Part shown: piece after piece, positions 43,064 through 52,965 of the stretch
Layout: the number at the start of each line of letters is the position of its first letter
Position numbering within the stretch: the stretch's first letter is position 1
Source: Pseudomonas caspiana
GTDB taxonomy: Bacteria > Pseudomonadota > Gammaproteobacteria > Pseudomonadales > Pseudomonadaceae
Direction of reading: 5' to 3'
DNA length: 64,000 nucleotides
Assembly (NCBI RefSeq): GCF_002158995.1
Contig: NZ_LOHF01000003.1
Location: 124,001 to 188,000, forward strand
Made by a program: the position numbers and the translations under genes
The notes under the pieces: model-generated
The model's input: the letters and a program-made list of their open reading frames with translations, nothing else
Told to the model about the DNA's origin: nothing
Database searches by the model: none

Positions 43064-43534
43064 ATGCAGTTCGTCCAGGCCCCGCAATCACAACTTCCGC
43101 TGTTTGAAGCATTTCTCGCGCAACCTATTGCGCCCATGCTCAAAGAGGCAGCGGCAACGTCATGGAACAACGAACCTGAGGTGTTCAGTGAGCTGTCATT
43201 GCGTGGTGCGGCCGGGAACTGCTTGAGCCTGCTGGCGCCAATCCTGCGTGAACTGAGCGAAGAATCTGACGCTCGCTGGCTGACCCTGATCGCACCACCA
43301 TCCAGCCTTACACAACGCTGGCTGCGTGACGCCGGGCTGAATCGCGAACGGATTCTGTTGCTGCAACCACGCGGAACTCAGAGCGCATTTGAACTGACCC
43401 GTGAGGCGCTTCGCCTTGGGCGCAGCCACACGGTTGTCAGCTGGATCAATCCGATCAGTACAGGATTGCGTCAACAACTGATCAGCGCGGCAAAGATGGG
43501 TGACGCGCAGAGCCTGAACATTCGTCTGGGCTGA
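43064..43534 (+). CDS. sulA: SOS cell-division inhibitor SulA
   Basis: The 156-residue protein is the Pseudomonas SulA type, which blocks FtsZ polymerisation during SOS. GGAG precedes the ATG, nine bases after lexA, so both are under the two LexA boxes. Motifs: WLTLIAPPSSLTQRWLRDAG and the RSHTVVSWINPISTGLRQQL core. Confidence 0.9.
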   Translation: MQFVQAPQSQLPLFEAFLAQPIAPMLKEAAATSWNNEPEVFSELSLRGAAGNCLSLLAPILRELSEESDARWLTLIAPPSSLTQRWLRDAGLNRERILLLQPRGTQSAFELTREALRLGRSHTVVSWINPISTGLRQQLISAAKMGDAQSLNIRLG

Positions 43535-43542
43535 AACAAGCT

Positions 43543-43776
43543 TTAGTGAAGAACTCGCGGGCCGGTATCTTTTTCCAGCTCGCCTTCAGCCAGACGACCC
43601 GCCATCTGTACACCTACGCTCAGCATTGCCTTGGCGATTTCTACGTGTTGCCCTTGCAGAAACTCTTTGGCGTCAGCCGAGAAATCCAGCGTCACCAACG
43701 ACCCTTCGTCATCGGCACGACGCAGCTCGATCCGACCGTCAGGTAGTTCCACAATTTCAAGAAACGATGTTGGCAT
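43543..43776 (-). CDS. Small conserved hypothetical protein
   Basis: A 77-residue protein, MPTSFLEIVELPDGRIELRR at the start, acidic and without a signal or membrane helix. Family not recognised beyond its being conserved next to lexA-sulA in pseudomonads (from memory). It is convergent with sulA, eight bases apart. Confidence 0.7.
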   Translation of the reverse strand: MPTSFLEIVELPDGRIELRRADDEGSLVTLDFSADAKEFLQGQHVEIAKAMLSVGVQMAGRLAEGELEKDTGPRVLH

Positions 43777-43925
43777 CAGGGCAGTACTCCACGAAAGGCC
43801 GACATTGTAGCAGCCTGTCGACTCAGTCCCTAGGGCCTGTTCCCGTTTTATGACGAGCCGCGTTGCCGGGCCTTTTTGTCGCAGTAATCATAACCAGAAG
43901 GGTCTGGTCCGTGATTCAGTGCATT

Positions 43926-44447
43926 TCAGCACTCGCTCAGGCCTTCACGGAAGCGAATCGCCAGCCCTTTGAGCTGCTGACGCCAGCTTTCAAGCTCCTC
44001 GCGGGTCAATTCAGGCTCGGGCTCTTCATCAAGATTCACCGCCACGATCAGTGGCTGCGTCACATCGCCTTTTACTTTTTTGGGCGCACGCGGCGGTTCA
44101 AACAAGGCGTTATAAGCCGCAATCAGCTGAGCCAGCCAGGTTTCCCTGTTTTGAGCCAACTCGACCAGCTCAGCCATTTCCGGGATCGCCAGTGCATCCA
44201 GCACCTTCTGATTCAGGAGCAGTTCTGCGCGCGGCGCATTGGCCTCCGGCAAGCGGTAGTAACCGGCGATCTCATGACACAACCCCAGCAAAGCACCATA
44301 CAAATGGAACAACGCGGACTCACGCTCCGCCTGCAACAGCGCCTGCGCGTTCATTGCACGGCCTTCCTGCGCCTTGCCCATGGACTCCAGGGCGAGCCCG
44401 GCGAAGTAAATCTTTTGATTGGTACGGGTGTAGAGTTCATGGGCCAT
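43926..44447 (-). CDS. DUF6586-like conserved protein
   Basis: The 173-residue protein starts at 44447 (GGAGG upstream). The sequence is helical and soluble, with QALLQAERESALFHLYGALL and an acidic C-terminal region. In pseudomonads this gene sits between the small gene above and topA; I know no function. An upstream in-frame extension to 44522 lacks a ribosome site. Confidence 0.75.
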   Translation of the reverse strand: MAHELYTRTNQKIYFAGLALESMGKAQEGRAMNAQALLQAERESALFHLYGALLGLCHEIAGYYRLPEANAPRAELLLNQKVLDALAIPEMAELVELAQNRETWLAQLIAAYNALFEPPRAPKKVKGDVTQPLIVAVNLDEEPEPELTREELESWRQQLKGLAIRFREGLSEC

Positions 44448-44528
44448 GGCGGCAACCTCCGTAGCGATGAAATAAAGCCTGCACCAACATGAGTGCGGTG
44501 CAACCTTCCGAATTAACCCCAATCCTTT

Positions 44529-44616
44529 AGGGGCTCACGAGGTTACGAGGTCAGCGATGGCGGTGTGTCAGACAAACCGTAATCGCTGGCCTCGTAACCT
44601 CGGTGAGCTCCTACAG
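44529..44616. repeat. REPIN, GAGGTTACGAGG type
   Basis: GGGGCTCACGAGGTTACGAGG-type arm at 44529 faces CCTCGTAACCTCGGTGAGCT ending near 44610, then CCTACAG. The interior GGCGGTGTGTCAGACAAACC is shared with relatives at 16289, 52762 and 57180. Confidence 0.88.
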
Positions 44617-44647
44617 GTCCAATGTTTGCTGCATCCCAACAAAAACA

Positions 44648-44680
44648 AAGCCCTCGGCACGACCAGCATACCGAGGGCTT
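44648..44680 (-). terminator. topA intrinsic terminator
   Basis: AAGCCCTCGG and CCGAGGGCTT form a 10-bp stem; on the minus strand TTTGTTTTTGTT follows. It lies 33 bases past the topA stop. Confidence 0.88.
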
Positions 44681-44712
44681 AGCATTCACGCATCAGGTCC
44701 GTTCAGACAGAA

Positions 44713-47322
44713 TCAACGCTTGTCTTCGACCTTCCAGGCCTTGCCGTCGTAGAAAGCTTTCCAGCCAGTAGGCTTGCCTTCAACTTCAGTCTGAACGTAC
44801 TGCTCTTTGGTCTTGCGGCTGTAACGGATCACAGCAGGACGACCATCCGGATCCTTCTTCGGCGCTTCGCACAGGAAGTGGTACTTCGGATCGATCTCGT
44901 CCCTGTGCGGTGCAATTTCCAGAACCAGCGGTGCGCGAGTTTCACGGTTTTTCGGGAACTGACTGGCCGCCAGGAACAACCCGGATGCGCCGTCACGCAG
45001 AATGTACGTGTCGTCGACCTTGTCACACTTGAGTTCTGGCATCTTCACCGGATCCATCTTCGGCGGAGCTGCATCACCACTCTTGAGCAACTTGCGGGTG
45101 TTCTTGCAATCAGGATTGGTGCAGCCAAAGAACTTGCCAAAGCGACCGGTCTTGAGCTGCATCTCGCTGCCGCACTTGTCGCACTCCAGGCTCGGACCTT
45201 CGTAACCCTTGATCCGGTAATTGCCCTCTTCGACTTCAAAACCGACGCAATCCGGGTTGTTACCGCAGATGTGCAACTTGTGCTTCTCATCCAGCAGATA
45301 AGCGTCCATTGCCGTGCTGCAAATGTGGCAACGGTGTTTGCCGAGCAGTACCCGGGATTCGGATTCACCTTCATCGTCTTCGGCGATTTCATCGCCCGGA
45401 GTCAGGTTGACGGTGGCCTTGCAACGCTCTTTCGGCGGCAGGCTGTAACCTGAGCAGCCGAGGAATACACCAGTCGAAGCCGTACGGATCTGCATCGGTC
45501 GACCACACACCTTGCACGGGATGTCGGTCATCACCGGCTCGTTAGCACGCATACCGCTGTCAGGCGCTTCCGCCACTTCCAGCTTTTTGCGGAAGTCACC
45601 GTAGAACTCATCAAGAACGTTTTTCCAGTCACGCTCGCCCTGGGCTACGTCATCGAGATTCTCTTCCATGCCGGCTGTGAAGCCGTAGTCCATCAGATTG
45701 GAAAAGCTTTCGGACAGACGCTCGGTCACGATGTCGCCCATTTTCTCGGAATAGAAACGGCGATTGTGCAATGCAACGTAGCCACGGTCCTGAATGGTCG
45801 AGATGATCGCCGCGTAGGTCGAAGGACGACCAATGCCACGTTTTTCCATCTCTTTTACCAGGCTCGCTTCCGAATAACGCGCAGGCGGCTTGGTGAAGTG
45901 CTGGCTCGGGTCAAGCTTGACCAGCTTCAGGGTTTCGCCCTGGGCCATGTCCGGCAATACGTCGTCATCGCCCGGCTTGGTCATCTGCGGCAAGGCGCGG
46001 GTGTAACCGTCAAACTTCAGGATACGGCCCTTGGCGCGCAGCTCGAAGGTGCCGGCCGCCACACTGACGGTGGTCGACAGGTATTGCGCCGGAGGCATCT
46101 GGCACGCCACGAATTGACGCCAGATCAGCTCGTACAGGCGCTCGGCATCGCGCTCCATGCCGCTCAGCTTGCTCGGATGCGTGTTGACGTCGGAAGGACG
46201 AATCGCTTCGTGAGCCTCCTGTGCGCCTTCCTTGCTGCTGTATACGTTTGGGGATTCCGGCAGGTATTTCTTGCCGAACTCGGCTTCGATGTAAGCGCGC
46301 GCCATGCTCACCGCATCAGCGGACAAGTTGGTCGAGTCAGTACGCATGTAAGTGATGTAACCCGCTTCGTACAGACGCTGGGCCATCATCATGGTTTTCT
46401 TCACGCCGAAGCCCAGGCGGTTACTCGCAGCCTGCTGCAGGGTCGAGGTGATGAAAGGTGCCGAAGGCTTGCTGCTGGTCGGCTTGTCTTCACGCTTGGC
46501 GATGCTGTAGCTGGAAGCCTTGAGCTTCTCCAGCGCCGCCATGGCCTGAGCTTCGTTCAGCGGCTTGAACGCCTCACCGTTTTCCCGAGCAACTTCGAAG
46601 CGCACATTGGCGCCCTTGGCGGTGCCCAGGTCAGCGTGTACTTCCCAGTACTCTTCAGGGTTGAACGCACGGATTTCCCGCTCACGCTCCACCACCAGCT
46701 TCACAGCAACCGACTGCACGCGCCCGGCGGACAAGCCACGAGCGATCTTCTGCCACAGCAGTGGCGAAACCATATAACCCACAACCCGGTCGAGGAAACG
46801 ACGCGCCTGTTGAGCGTTGACGCGGTCGATGTCCAGCTCGCCCGGTTTGGAGAAGGCTTCCTGAATGGCTTTCTTGGTGATTTCGTTGAACACCACGCGC
46901 TTGTAGCGGCTGTCATCCCCACCAATGGCTTCGCGCAGGTGCCAGGCAATGGCTTCCCCCTCGCGGTCCAAGTCCGTTGCGAGATAGATGGTGTCAGCAT
47001 CTTTGGCGAGCCGACGCAGCTCTTCAATCACCTTCTCTTTGCCGGGAAGGATTTCGTATTTTGCCTTCCAGCCATGATCCGGATCGACGCCCATACGGGC
47101 TACCAGTTGCTTCTTCGCCTTCTCTTTAGGCGTGAGCACCGGGCCTTCGCCAGCCGCGGCCTTGCCACGTTTGACGGGTTCTTTACTGGCGCTAGCCGAA
47201 CCGCTGGTGGGCAGGTCTCGGATATGGCCGATACTCGACTTCACCACGTACTGGTTGCCCAAATACTTGTTGATGGTCTTGGCCTTAGCCGGGGATTCCA
47301 CGATGACCAGCGATTTGCCCAT
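44713..47322 (-). CDS. topA: DNA topoisomerase I
   Basis: TopA relaxes negative supercoils. The 869-residue protein has the TOPRIM start [20 protein letters not shown], the active-site tyrosine in [13 protein letters not shown], and C-terminal zinc-finger repeats (for example [31 protein letters not shown]). Length matches the gamma-proteobacterial enzyme. It ends at a clear terminator. Confidence 0.97.
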   Translation of the reverse strand: MGKSLVIVESPAKAKTINKYLGNQYVVKSSIGHIRDLPTSGSASASKEPVKRGKAAAGEGPVLTPKEKAKKQLVARMGVDPDHGWKAKYEILPGKEKVIEELRRLAKDADTIYLATDLDREGEAIAWHLREAIGGDDSRYKRVVFNEITKKAIQEAFSKPGELDIDRVNAQQARRFLDRVVGYMVSPLLWQKIARGLSAGRVQSVAVKLVVEREREIRAFNPEEYWEVHADLGTAKGANVRFEVARENGEAFKPLNEAQAMAALEKLKASSYSIAKREDKPTSSKPSAPFITSTLQQAASNRLGFGVKKTMMMAQRLYEAGYITYMRTDSTNLSADAVSMARAYIEAEFGKKYLPESPNVYSSKEGAQEAHEAIRPSDVNTHPSKLSGMERDAERLYELIWRQFVACQMPPAQYLSTTVSVAAGTFELRAKGRILKFDGYTRALPQMTKPGDDDVLPDMAQGETLKLVKLDPSQHFTKPPARYSEASLVKEMEKRGIGRPSTYAAIISTIQDRGYVALHNRRFYSEKMGDIVTERLSESFSNLMDYGFTAGMEENLDDVAQGERDWKNVLDEFYGDFRKKLEVAEAPDSGMRANEPVMTDIPCKVCGRPMQIRTASTGVFLGCSGYSLPPKERCKATVNLTPGDEIAEDDEGESESRVLLGKHRCHICSTAMDAYLLDEKHKLHICGNNPDCVGFEVEEGNYRIKGYEGPSLECDKCGSEMQLKTGRFGKFFGCTNPDCKNTRKLLKSGDAAPPKMDPVKMPELKCDKVDDTYILRDGASGLFLAASQFPKNRETRAPLVLEIAPHRDEIDPKYHFLCEAPKKDPDGRPAVIRYSRKTKEQYVQTEVEGKPTGWKAFYDGKAWKVEDKR

Positions 47323-47436
47323 GGATCAGAAAATTCCTGAATACTGAAAATGAAAGACGGTTGGAACCTGTCAAGGCCCCGCTATATATAGTGGCTACAA
47401 GATGAGGTCAAGCACGGGATAGTGATCGAACTCGCC

Positions 47437-47673
47437 TCACGGCCTGGAAAAGAGGCTCGGTTCGGCTTGAACCAAAGCAAAGCGCGGGACCTGCTCGCCG
47501 TCAACCTCGACGGACTCCTGGAACATGCTCAAGGGCCGCACCCACATCCCGAAATCGCCGTACAGCGCTTGGTAAAACACCACTTCTTCTTCGGTTTCGG
47601 AATGCCTAGCAACACTGAATACGCGGTACTCGGGGCCTTTGTAATGGCGATAGAGCCCTGGCTGTAAATTCAT
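47437..47673 (-). CDS. DUF1653-domain protein
   Basis: The 78-residue protein starts at 47673 (GAGGACAGCAAC then ATG). MNLQPGLYRHYKGPEYRVFS and EEEVVFYQALYGDFGMWVRP are the two marks of the DUF1653 family, a small beta-rich fold of unknown function. It stands between fadA and topA. Confidence 0.88.
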   Translation of the reverse strand: MNLQPGLYRHYKGPEYRVFSVARHSETEEEVVFYQALYGDFGMWVRPLSMFQESVEVDGEQVPRFALVQAEPSLFSRP

Positions 47674-47735
47674 GTTGCTGTCCTCGCAAAAAAAACTGAA
47701 AAACTTTTCCGGAATGGCTTTTACAAAAATACAAA

Positions 47736-47758
47736 AGCCGGGGCACCTGGCCCCGGCT
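47736..47758 (-). terminator. fadBA intrinsic terminator
   Basis: AGCCGGGG...CCCCGGCT forms an 8-bp stem; on the minus strand TTTGTATTTTTGT follows. It is 18 bases past the fadA stop. Confidence 0.85.
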
Positions 47759-47775
47759 CGCATCAAACAAACGCG

Positions 47776-48972
<1,197 letters not shown>

Positions 48973-51120
48973 TTAACCGAAGAAGCTCTGGCCGTTCTTG
49001 GCCATCTCACGCAGCTTCGCAGTCGGGTGGTACAGAGCGCCCAAATCAGCATATTGATCGGCCAGGGCAACAAATTCAGCGACACCAATGGAATCGATGT
49101 AGCGCAACGCACCGCCACGGAACGGAGGGAAGCCGATGCCGTAGATCAAGCCCATGTCAGCTTCAGCGGCCGTTTCGACAATGCCGTCTTCCAGGCAACG
49201 CACGGTTTCCAGGCACAACGGGATCATCATCCAGTTGATGATGTCATCGTCGGACACTTCGCGCTGTTCGTAGACAATCGGCTTGAGAACTTCGAGCACC
49301 GCAGAGTCGGTAACTTTCTTCGGCTTGCCCTTCTTATCGGTCTCGTAAGCGTAGAAACCTTTGCCGTTCTTCTGGCCCAGGCGCTTGGCTTCATAAAGAG
49401 CATCGATAGCAGAGCGACGGTCATCCTTCATGCGATCCGGGAAGCCTTCAGCCATGACATCGCGACCGTGGTGGCCGGTGTCGATACCGACAACGTCCAT
49501 CAGATACGCAGGGCCCATGGGCCAGCCGAATTTCTCCATGACTTTGTCGATGCGGACAAAATCCACACCGGCACTGATCAGTCGGGCGAAACCGCCGAAA
49601 TACGGGAACAGCACGCGGTTGACCAGGAAGCCTGGGCAATCGTTGACCACGATCGGGTTCTTGCCCATTTTCTTGGCATAGGCCACGGTGGTGGCAACTG
49701 CCAGCTCACTGGACTTCTCACCGCGAATCACTTCAACCAGCGGCATCATGTGCACCGGGTTGAAGAAGTGCATGCCGACAAAGTTTTCCGGACGCTTGAG
49801 GGCTTTGGCCAGCAAGCTGATGGAAATGGTCGAGGTGTTGGAGGCCAGAATCGTGTCATCGCCCACTTGAGCTTCGACCTCTGCCAATACCGCCTGCTTG
49901 ACCTTCGGATTCTCGACAACGGCTTCGACCACCAGATCGACATTGCCAAAATCGCCGTAAGACAGCGTCGGCCGGATCGCATTCAGCGCTTCAGCCATTT
50001 TGGCTGCGGTCAGACGGCCTTTTTCAACACGGTTGCCCAGCAACTTCGAGGCTTCGTTCAGACCCAACTGAATGGCGTCTTCGCGGATATCCTTCATCAG
50101 GATCGGCGTGCCTTTGGAAGCAGACTGATAGGCAATGCCACCGCCCATGATGCCAGCGCCCAGCACGGCGGCTTGCTTCACGTCTTTGGCGACTTCGTCG
50201 TAGACCTTGGCTTTGCGCTTCAGCTCCTGATCGTTCAGGAACAGGCCAATCAGACTCTGCGCCGCAGAAGTCTTGGCCATTTTGACAAACCCGGCGGCTT
50301 CGATTTCCAGCGCCTTGTCACGACCAAAGTTGGCCGCTTTCTGAATGGTCTTGATCGCTTCGACCGGCGCCGGATAATTCGGGCCAGCCTGCCCCGCAAC
50401 GAAACCTTTGGCGGTTTCGAATGCCATCATTTGTTCGATAGCGTTGAGTTTGAGTTTTTCCAGCTTCGGCTGACGCTTGGCCTTGTAGTCGAACTCGCCA
50501 GAAATCGCGCGCTTGATCAGGTCAATCGCAGCTTCCTGAAGCTTTTCCGGAGCGACCACGGCGTCGACTGCACCCACTTTCAGGGCGTCTTCAGCACGGT
50601 TTTCTTTGCCAGAGGCAATCCACTCGATAGCGTTGTCGGCACCGACGATACGCGGCAGACGAACCGTACCGCCAAAACCGGGATAGAGACCCAGCTTGAC
50701 TTCGGGCAGGCCGATTTTGGCGCTGCTGGACATCACGCGATAGTCTGCGGCCAGGCACATTTCCAGGCCGCCACCCAGGGCGATACCGTTGATGGCCACC
50801 ACTGTCGGCACACCAAGGTCTTCGAAATCACTGAAAATCCGGTTGGCTTCCAGATTGCCAGCCAGCAGTTCTGCGTCCGGCAACTTGAAGTTGTCGACAA
50901 ACTCAGTGATGTCGGCGCCGACGATGAACACGTCCTTGCCGCTGGTGACAATCACGCCCTTGATGGAGCCATCGGCTTTGATGGTGTCCACAGCCTGACG
51001 AAGGTCATTGAGGGTGAGACGGTTGAACTTGTTGACGGACTCACCCTTGAGATCGAAATTCAATTCGACGATGCCGCTCTCAAGAGCCTTAACCGTGATG
51101 GCTTTACCTTCGTAAATCAT
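48973..51120 (-). CDS. fadB: Multifunctional beta-oxidation protein FadB
   Basis: FadB carries enoyl-CoA hydratase, isomerase and 3-hydroxyacyl-CoA dehydrogenase activities. The 715-residue protein starts at 51120 (GGAG upstream). The N-terminal crotonase part includes [19 protein letters not shown] and [14 protein letters not shown]; the dehydrogenase part includes [17 protein letters not shown] and [16 protein letters not shown]. It acts with FadA in an alpha2beta2 complex. Confidence 0.97.
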   Translation of the reverse strand: MIYEGKAITVKALESGIVELNFDLKGESVNKFNRLTLNDLRQAVDTIKADGSIKGVIVTSGKDVFIVGADITEFVDNFKLPDAELLAGNLEANRIFSDFEDLGVPTVVAINGIALGGGLEMCLAADYRVMSSSAKIGLPEVKLGLYPGFGGTVRLPRIVGADNAIEWIASGKENRAEDALKVGAVDAVVAPEKLQEAAIDLIKRAISGEFDYKAKRQPKLEKLKLNAIEQMMAFETAKGFVAGQAGPNYPAPVEAIKTIQKAANFGRDKALEIEAAGFVKMAKTSAAQSLIGLFLNDQELKRKAKVYDEVAKDVKQAAVLGAGIMGGGIAYQSASKGTPILMKDIREDAIQLGLNEASKLLGNRVEKGRLTAAKMAEALNAIRPTLSYGDFGNVDLVVEAVVENPKVKQAVLAEVEAQVGDDTILASNTSTISISLLAKALKRPENFVGMHFFNPVHMMPLVEVIRGEKSSELAVATTVAYAKKMGKNPIVVNDCPGFLVNRVLFPYFGGFARLISAGVDFVRIDKVMEKFGWPMGPAYLMDVVGIDTGHHGRDVMAEGFPDRMKDDRRSAIDALYEAKRLGQKNGKGFYAYETDKKGKPKKVTDSAVLEVLKPIVYEQREVSDDDIINWMMIPLCLETVRCLEDGIVETAAEADMGLIYGIGFPPFRGGALRYIDSIGVAEFVALADQYADLGALYHPTAKLREMAKNGQSFFG

Positions 51121-51539
51121 CAACTGATCTCCACGATATGGAAGCTGAACAATACACACCGGACGCTGAAATCTGGCGCGACTACGACGTTATCGTCGGT
51201 GAAACGCCAAATCTTCAGGCACACCCGTCGATGCGGTAGCCGGGATCTGTAAGAACTGTCTTACTACCAAACGCTCAATTCATACGCCCGTTTGATTTGG
51301 GTGCGCCTACCTTCATGCAAATCCAGCAGTTTGTCAATTCGACGAATCACCCACAAATGCGGGTCATCCCATAAAGCATCGCACGTCCAAGAGCGTGCAA
51401 GCCCAGCGTGATCAGGCTCTATTCACTGTGTTTATCGGCAGAAAGCGAACAACCCCCATGAAGGTTTTGCACCGAAGAGGGTCACGCATGAAAATAAATA
51501 CAAGAAAGCGCGACAAATGAGAGCAAAGAGTCTACATTC

Positions 51540-51678
51540 AGCGCACGACGGCACGAGACTAGCCTTTCAGGGTTCGCTGACTGCATGAGTCACACGCTTT
51601 GGGCATTGCACCGCAAAGCGCTACAGAATTACCGGCCTGCCTGGCCAACCCGAGCCCGATGTTGTTATCGGGCTTTTT
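51540..51678 (+). ncRNA. Candidate small RNA with intrinsic terminator
   Basis: Three hairpins come in a row: CGCTTTG...CAAAGCG (51595-51620), GGCC-TGCCT-GGCC (51634-51646) and the terminator AGCCCGAT-GTTGTT-ATCGGGCT plus TTTTT (51653-51678). No gene on the plus strand lies upstream to use this terminator, since fadB runs the other way. The 5' end is a guess from TCTACATT near 51531. Rfam family not assigned. Confidence 0.55.
51653..51678 (+). terminator. Intrinsic terminator of the candidate small RNA
   Basis: AGCCCGAT, loop GTTGTT, ATCGGGCT and a T run form a classical Rho-independent terminator with no protein gene in front of it. Confidence 0.85.
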
Positions 51679-51705
51679 AATGCCTGAAATTTGAGCTGAC
51701 GAGCA

Positions 51706-52143
51706 TCAAGCCAACGCTTTCAGCACTGCAGCAATACGCTGTAACACCTCTGCTTCGCCCTGCTCGCCCCAGCACAGAGTGATCATTTGCTGATCCGCTT
51801 CGACCTTGTACACATCAGCTGGCAGGGTATTGAAGTGCACGAGCAAACCAGCATCTTCACAGGGCTCGCGCCACTGATTGAGCCAAACACCGGGCTCTGT
51901 CTGCCAATACGCCCACACGGAAGGTTTGCTGCTGCGTCGCGGTCGGTGGTATTGCGCGCACGGGCTTGGCGGTTGCCTGGAGAGCCAGTGCGGCCAGTCC
52001 TGCGCGGAGAGCTGCATCGCCAGCCCCATCCGCCGGGCTTCCATCCGCAGAGCCATTCTGCCGCCCTGCTGACGGGACGGCCGCAGCCAGACCAATGGGC
52101 TGAGCATCACGCCAACGATTGACAGAATTATCCAGAACGTCAT
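51706..52143 (-). CDS. Membrane-anchored hypothetical protein
   Basis: The 145-residue protein begins with one hydrophobic helix (MTFWIILSIVGVMLSPLVWL) followed by RPSRQQGGRMALRMEARRMG, a positive stretch that should stay in the cytosol. The remainder is soluble and tryptophan-rich. Family not recognised; it is conserved in pseudomonads next to the following usp gene from memory. Divergent from usp. Confidence 0.72.
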   Translation of the reverse strand: MTFWIILSIVGVMLSPLVWLRPSRQQGGRMALRMEARRMGLAMQLSAQDWPHWLSRQPPSPCAQYHRPRRSSKPSVWAYWQTEPGVWLNQWREPCEDAGLLVHFNTLPADVYKVEADQQMITLCWGEQGEAEVLQRIAAVLKALA

Positions 52144-52252
52144 ATTGCTTGCTGCCTTTTATACGCTAACCCATTGATGAAGATAATGGCCTGCCCAGAT
52201 CGGGCTGAAAGAGCCATACTGAACGCATCGCAACCTTACGGAGGACTTCCTC

Positions 52253-52693
52253 ATGAAGTATGAACACGTTCTGGTCGCCGTTGACCTGACTGACGAGTGC
52301 AACCCTGTCCTTTCCCGCGGTCGCGAAATTGCCGAGCGCAACGGGGCCAAATTGTCGCTGGTTCATATCGTCGAGCCGATGGCCATGGCCTTTGGCGGCG
52401 ACGTGCCGATGGATCTCTCGCAACTTCAACAGCAGCAATTTGATCAAGCGAAAGAGAAGCTTGCCGCGCTGAAGGCTCAATATCCCGATACTAATATTGG
52501 TGAGGCTCATTTGGTGTATGGCCAACCCCGCCAGGAAATTCACGAGTTGGCGATCAAGGAAAAATGCGACTTGATCGTTGTTGGCAGCCACGGTCGCCAT
52601 GGTCTGGCCCTGTTGCTCGGCTCAACCGCCAATGACGTATTGCATGGCGCACCTTGTGATGTACTCGCAGTGCGGTTGAAAAAAGCAGAGTGA
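52253..52693 (+). CDS. Universal stress protein (UspA family)
   Basis: The 146-residue protein has a single Usp domain with an intact ATP motif GSHGRHGLALLLGSTANDVL (G-x2-G-x9-GS). GGAGG precedes the ATG. The acidic N-terminus MKYEHVLVAVDLTDECNPVL is typical. Unlike the first Usp gene in the window (17.5 kb), its nucleotide motif is canonical. Confidence 0.93.
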   Translation: MKYEHVLVAVDLTDECNPVLSRGREIAERNGAKLSLVHIVEPMAMAFGGDVPMDLSQLQQQQFDQAKEKLAALKAQYPDTNIGEAHLVYGQPRQEIHELAIKEKCDLIVVGSHGRHGLALLLGSTANDVLHGAPCDVLAVRLKKAE

Positions 52694-52761
52694 TCCAACC
52701 GCAGGGTTAATGAGCGCATCTTCTGTCCGTGCCATGGCGCTGTTTCGCCACGAACATCGGA

Positions 52762-52854
52762 CTGTAGGAGCTCACCGAGGTTACGAGGCCAGCGATCGCG
52801 GTTTGTCTGGCACTCCGTCATCGCTGGCCTCGTAACCTCGGTGAGCCCCTACAG
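52762..52854. repeat. REPIN, GAGGTTACGAGGCCAGCGAT type
   Basis: Long arms of about 35 bases face each other with one or two mismatches (52762-52796 and 52820-52854), outer ends CTGTAGGAGCTCACCGAGG. It is the best copy of the third REP family in the window, after usp. Confidence 0.92.
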
Positions 52855-52920
52855 GTTTGGGGGCAACTCAAATAACTTGGATGTTATTTGGAAAACGCCT
52901 TCCCACTTGCGCCACACAAT

Positions 52921-52951
52921 AAAAAGCCCGGAGCAATGATCCGGGCTTTTT
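52921..52951. terminator. ABC-F gene terminator
   Basis: AAAAAGCCCGGA, loop GCAATGA, TCCGGGCTTTTT is a perfect 12-base repeat. It lies 15 bases past the ABC-F stop on the minus strand and could also end usp readthrough. Confidence 0.92.
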
Positions 52952-52965
52952 ATTTGCCTTGAGTA

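Larger units (their letters stand above)
51121..51705. other. fadB upstream region, 585 bases without a protein gene
   Basis: The first 200 bases must hold the fadBA promoter. CAAACG (51268-51273) and CGTTTG (51289-51294) form an inverted repeat 15 bases apart; CAAAC/GTTTG are PsrA half-sites but the spacing is not that of the known operator. A stretch at about 51540-51678 looks like a small RNA. The rest shows nothing I can name. Confidence 0.5.

Noticed and set aside
45766..47340. A 524-codon plus frame opposite topA
   Set aside because: Antisense shadow of topA; no ribosome site and no family.
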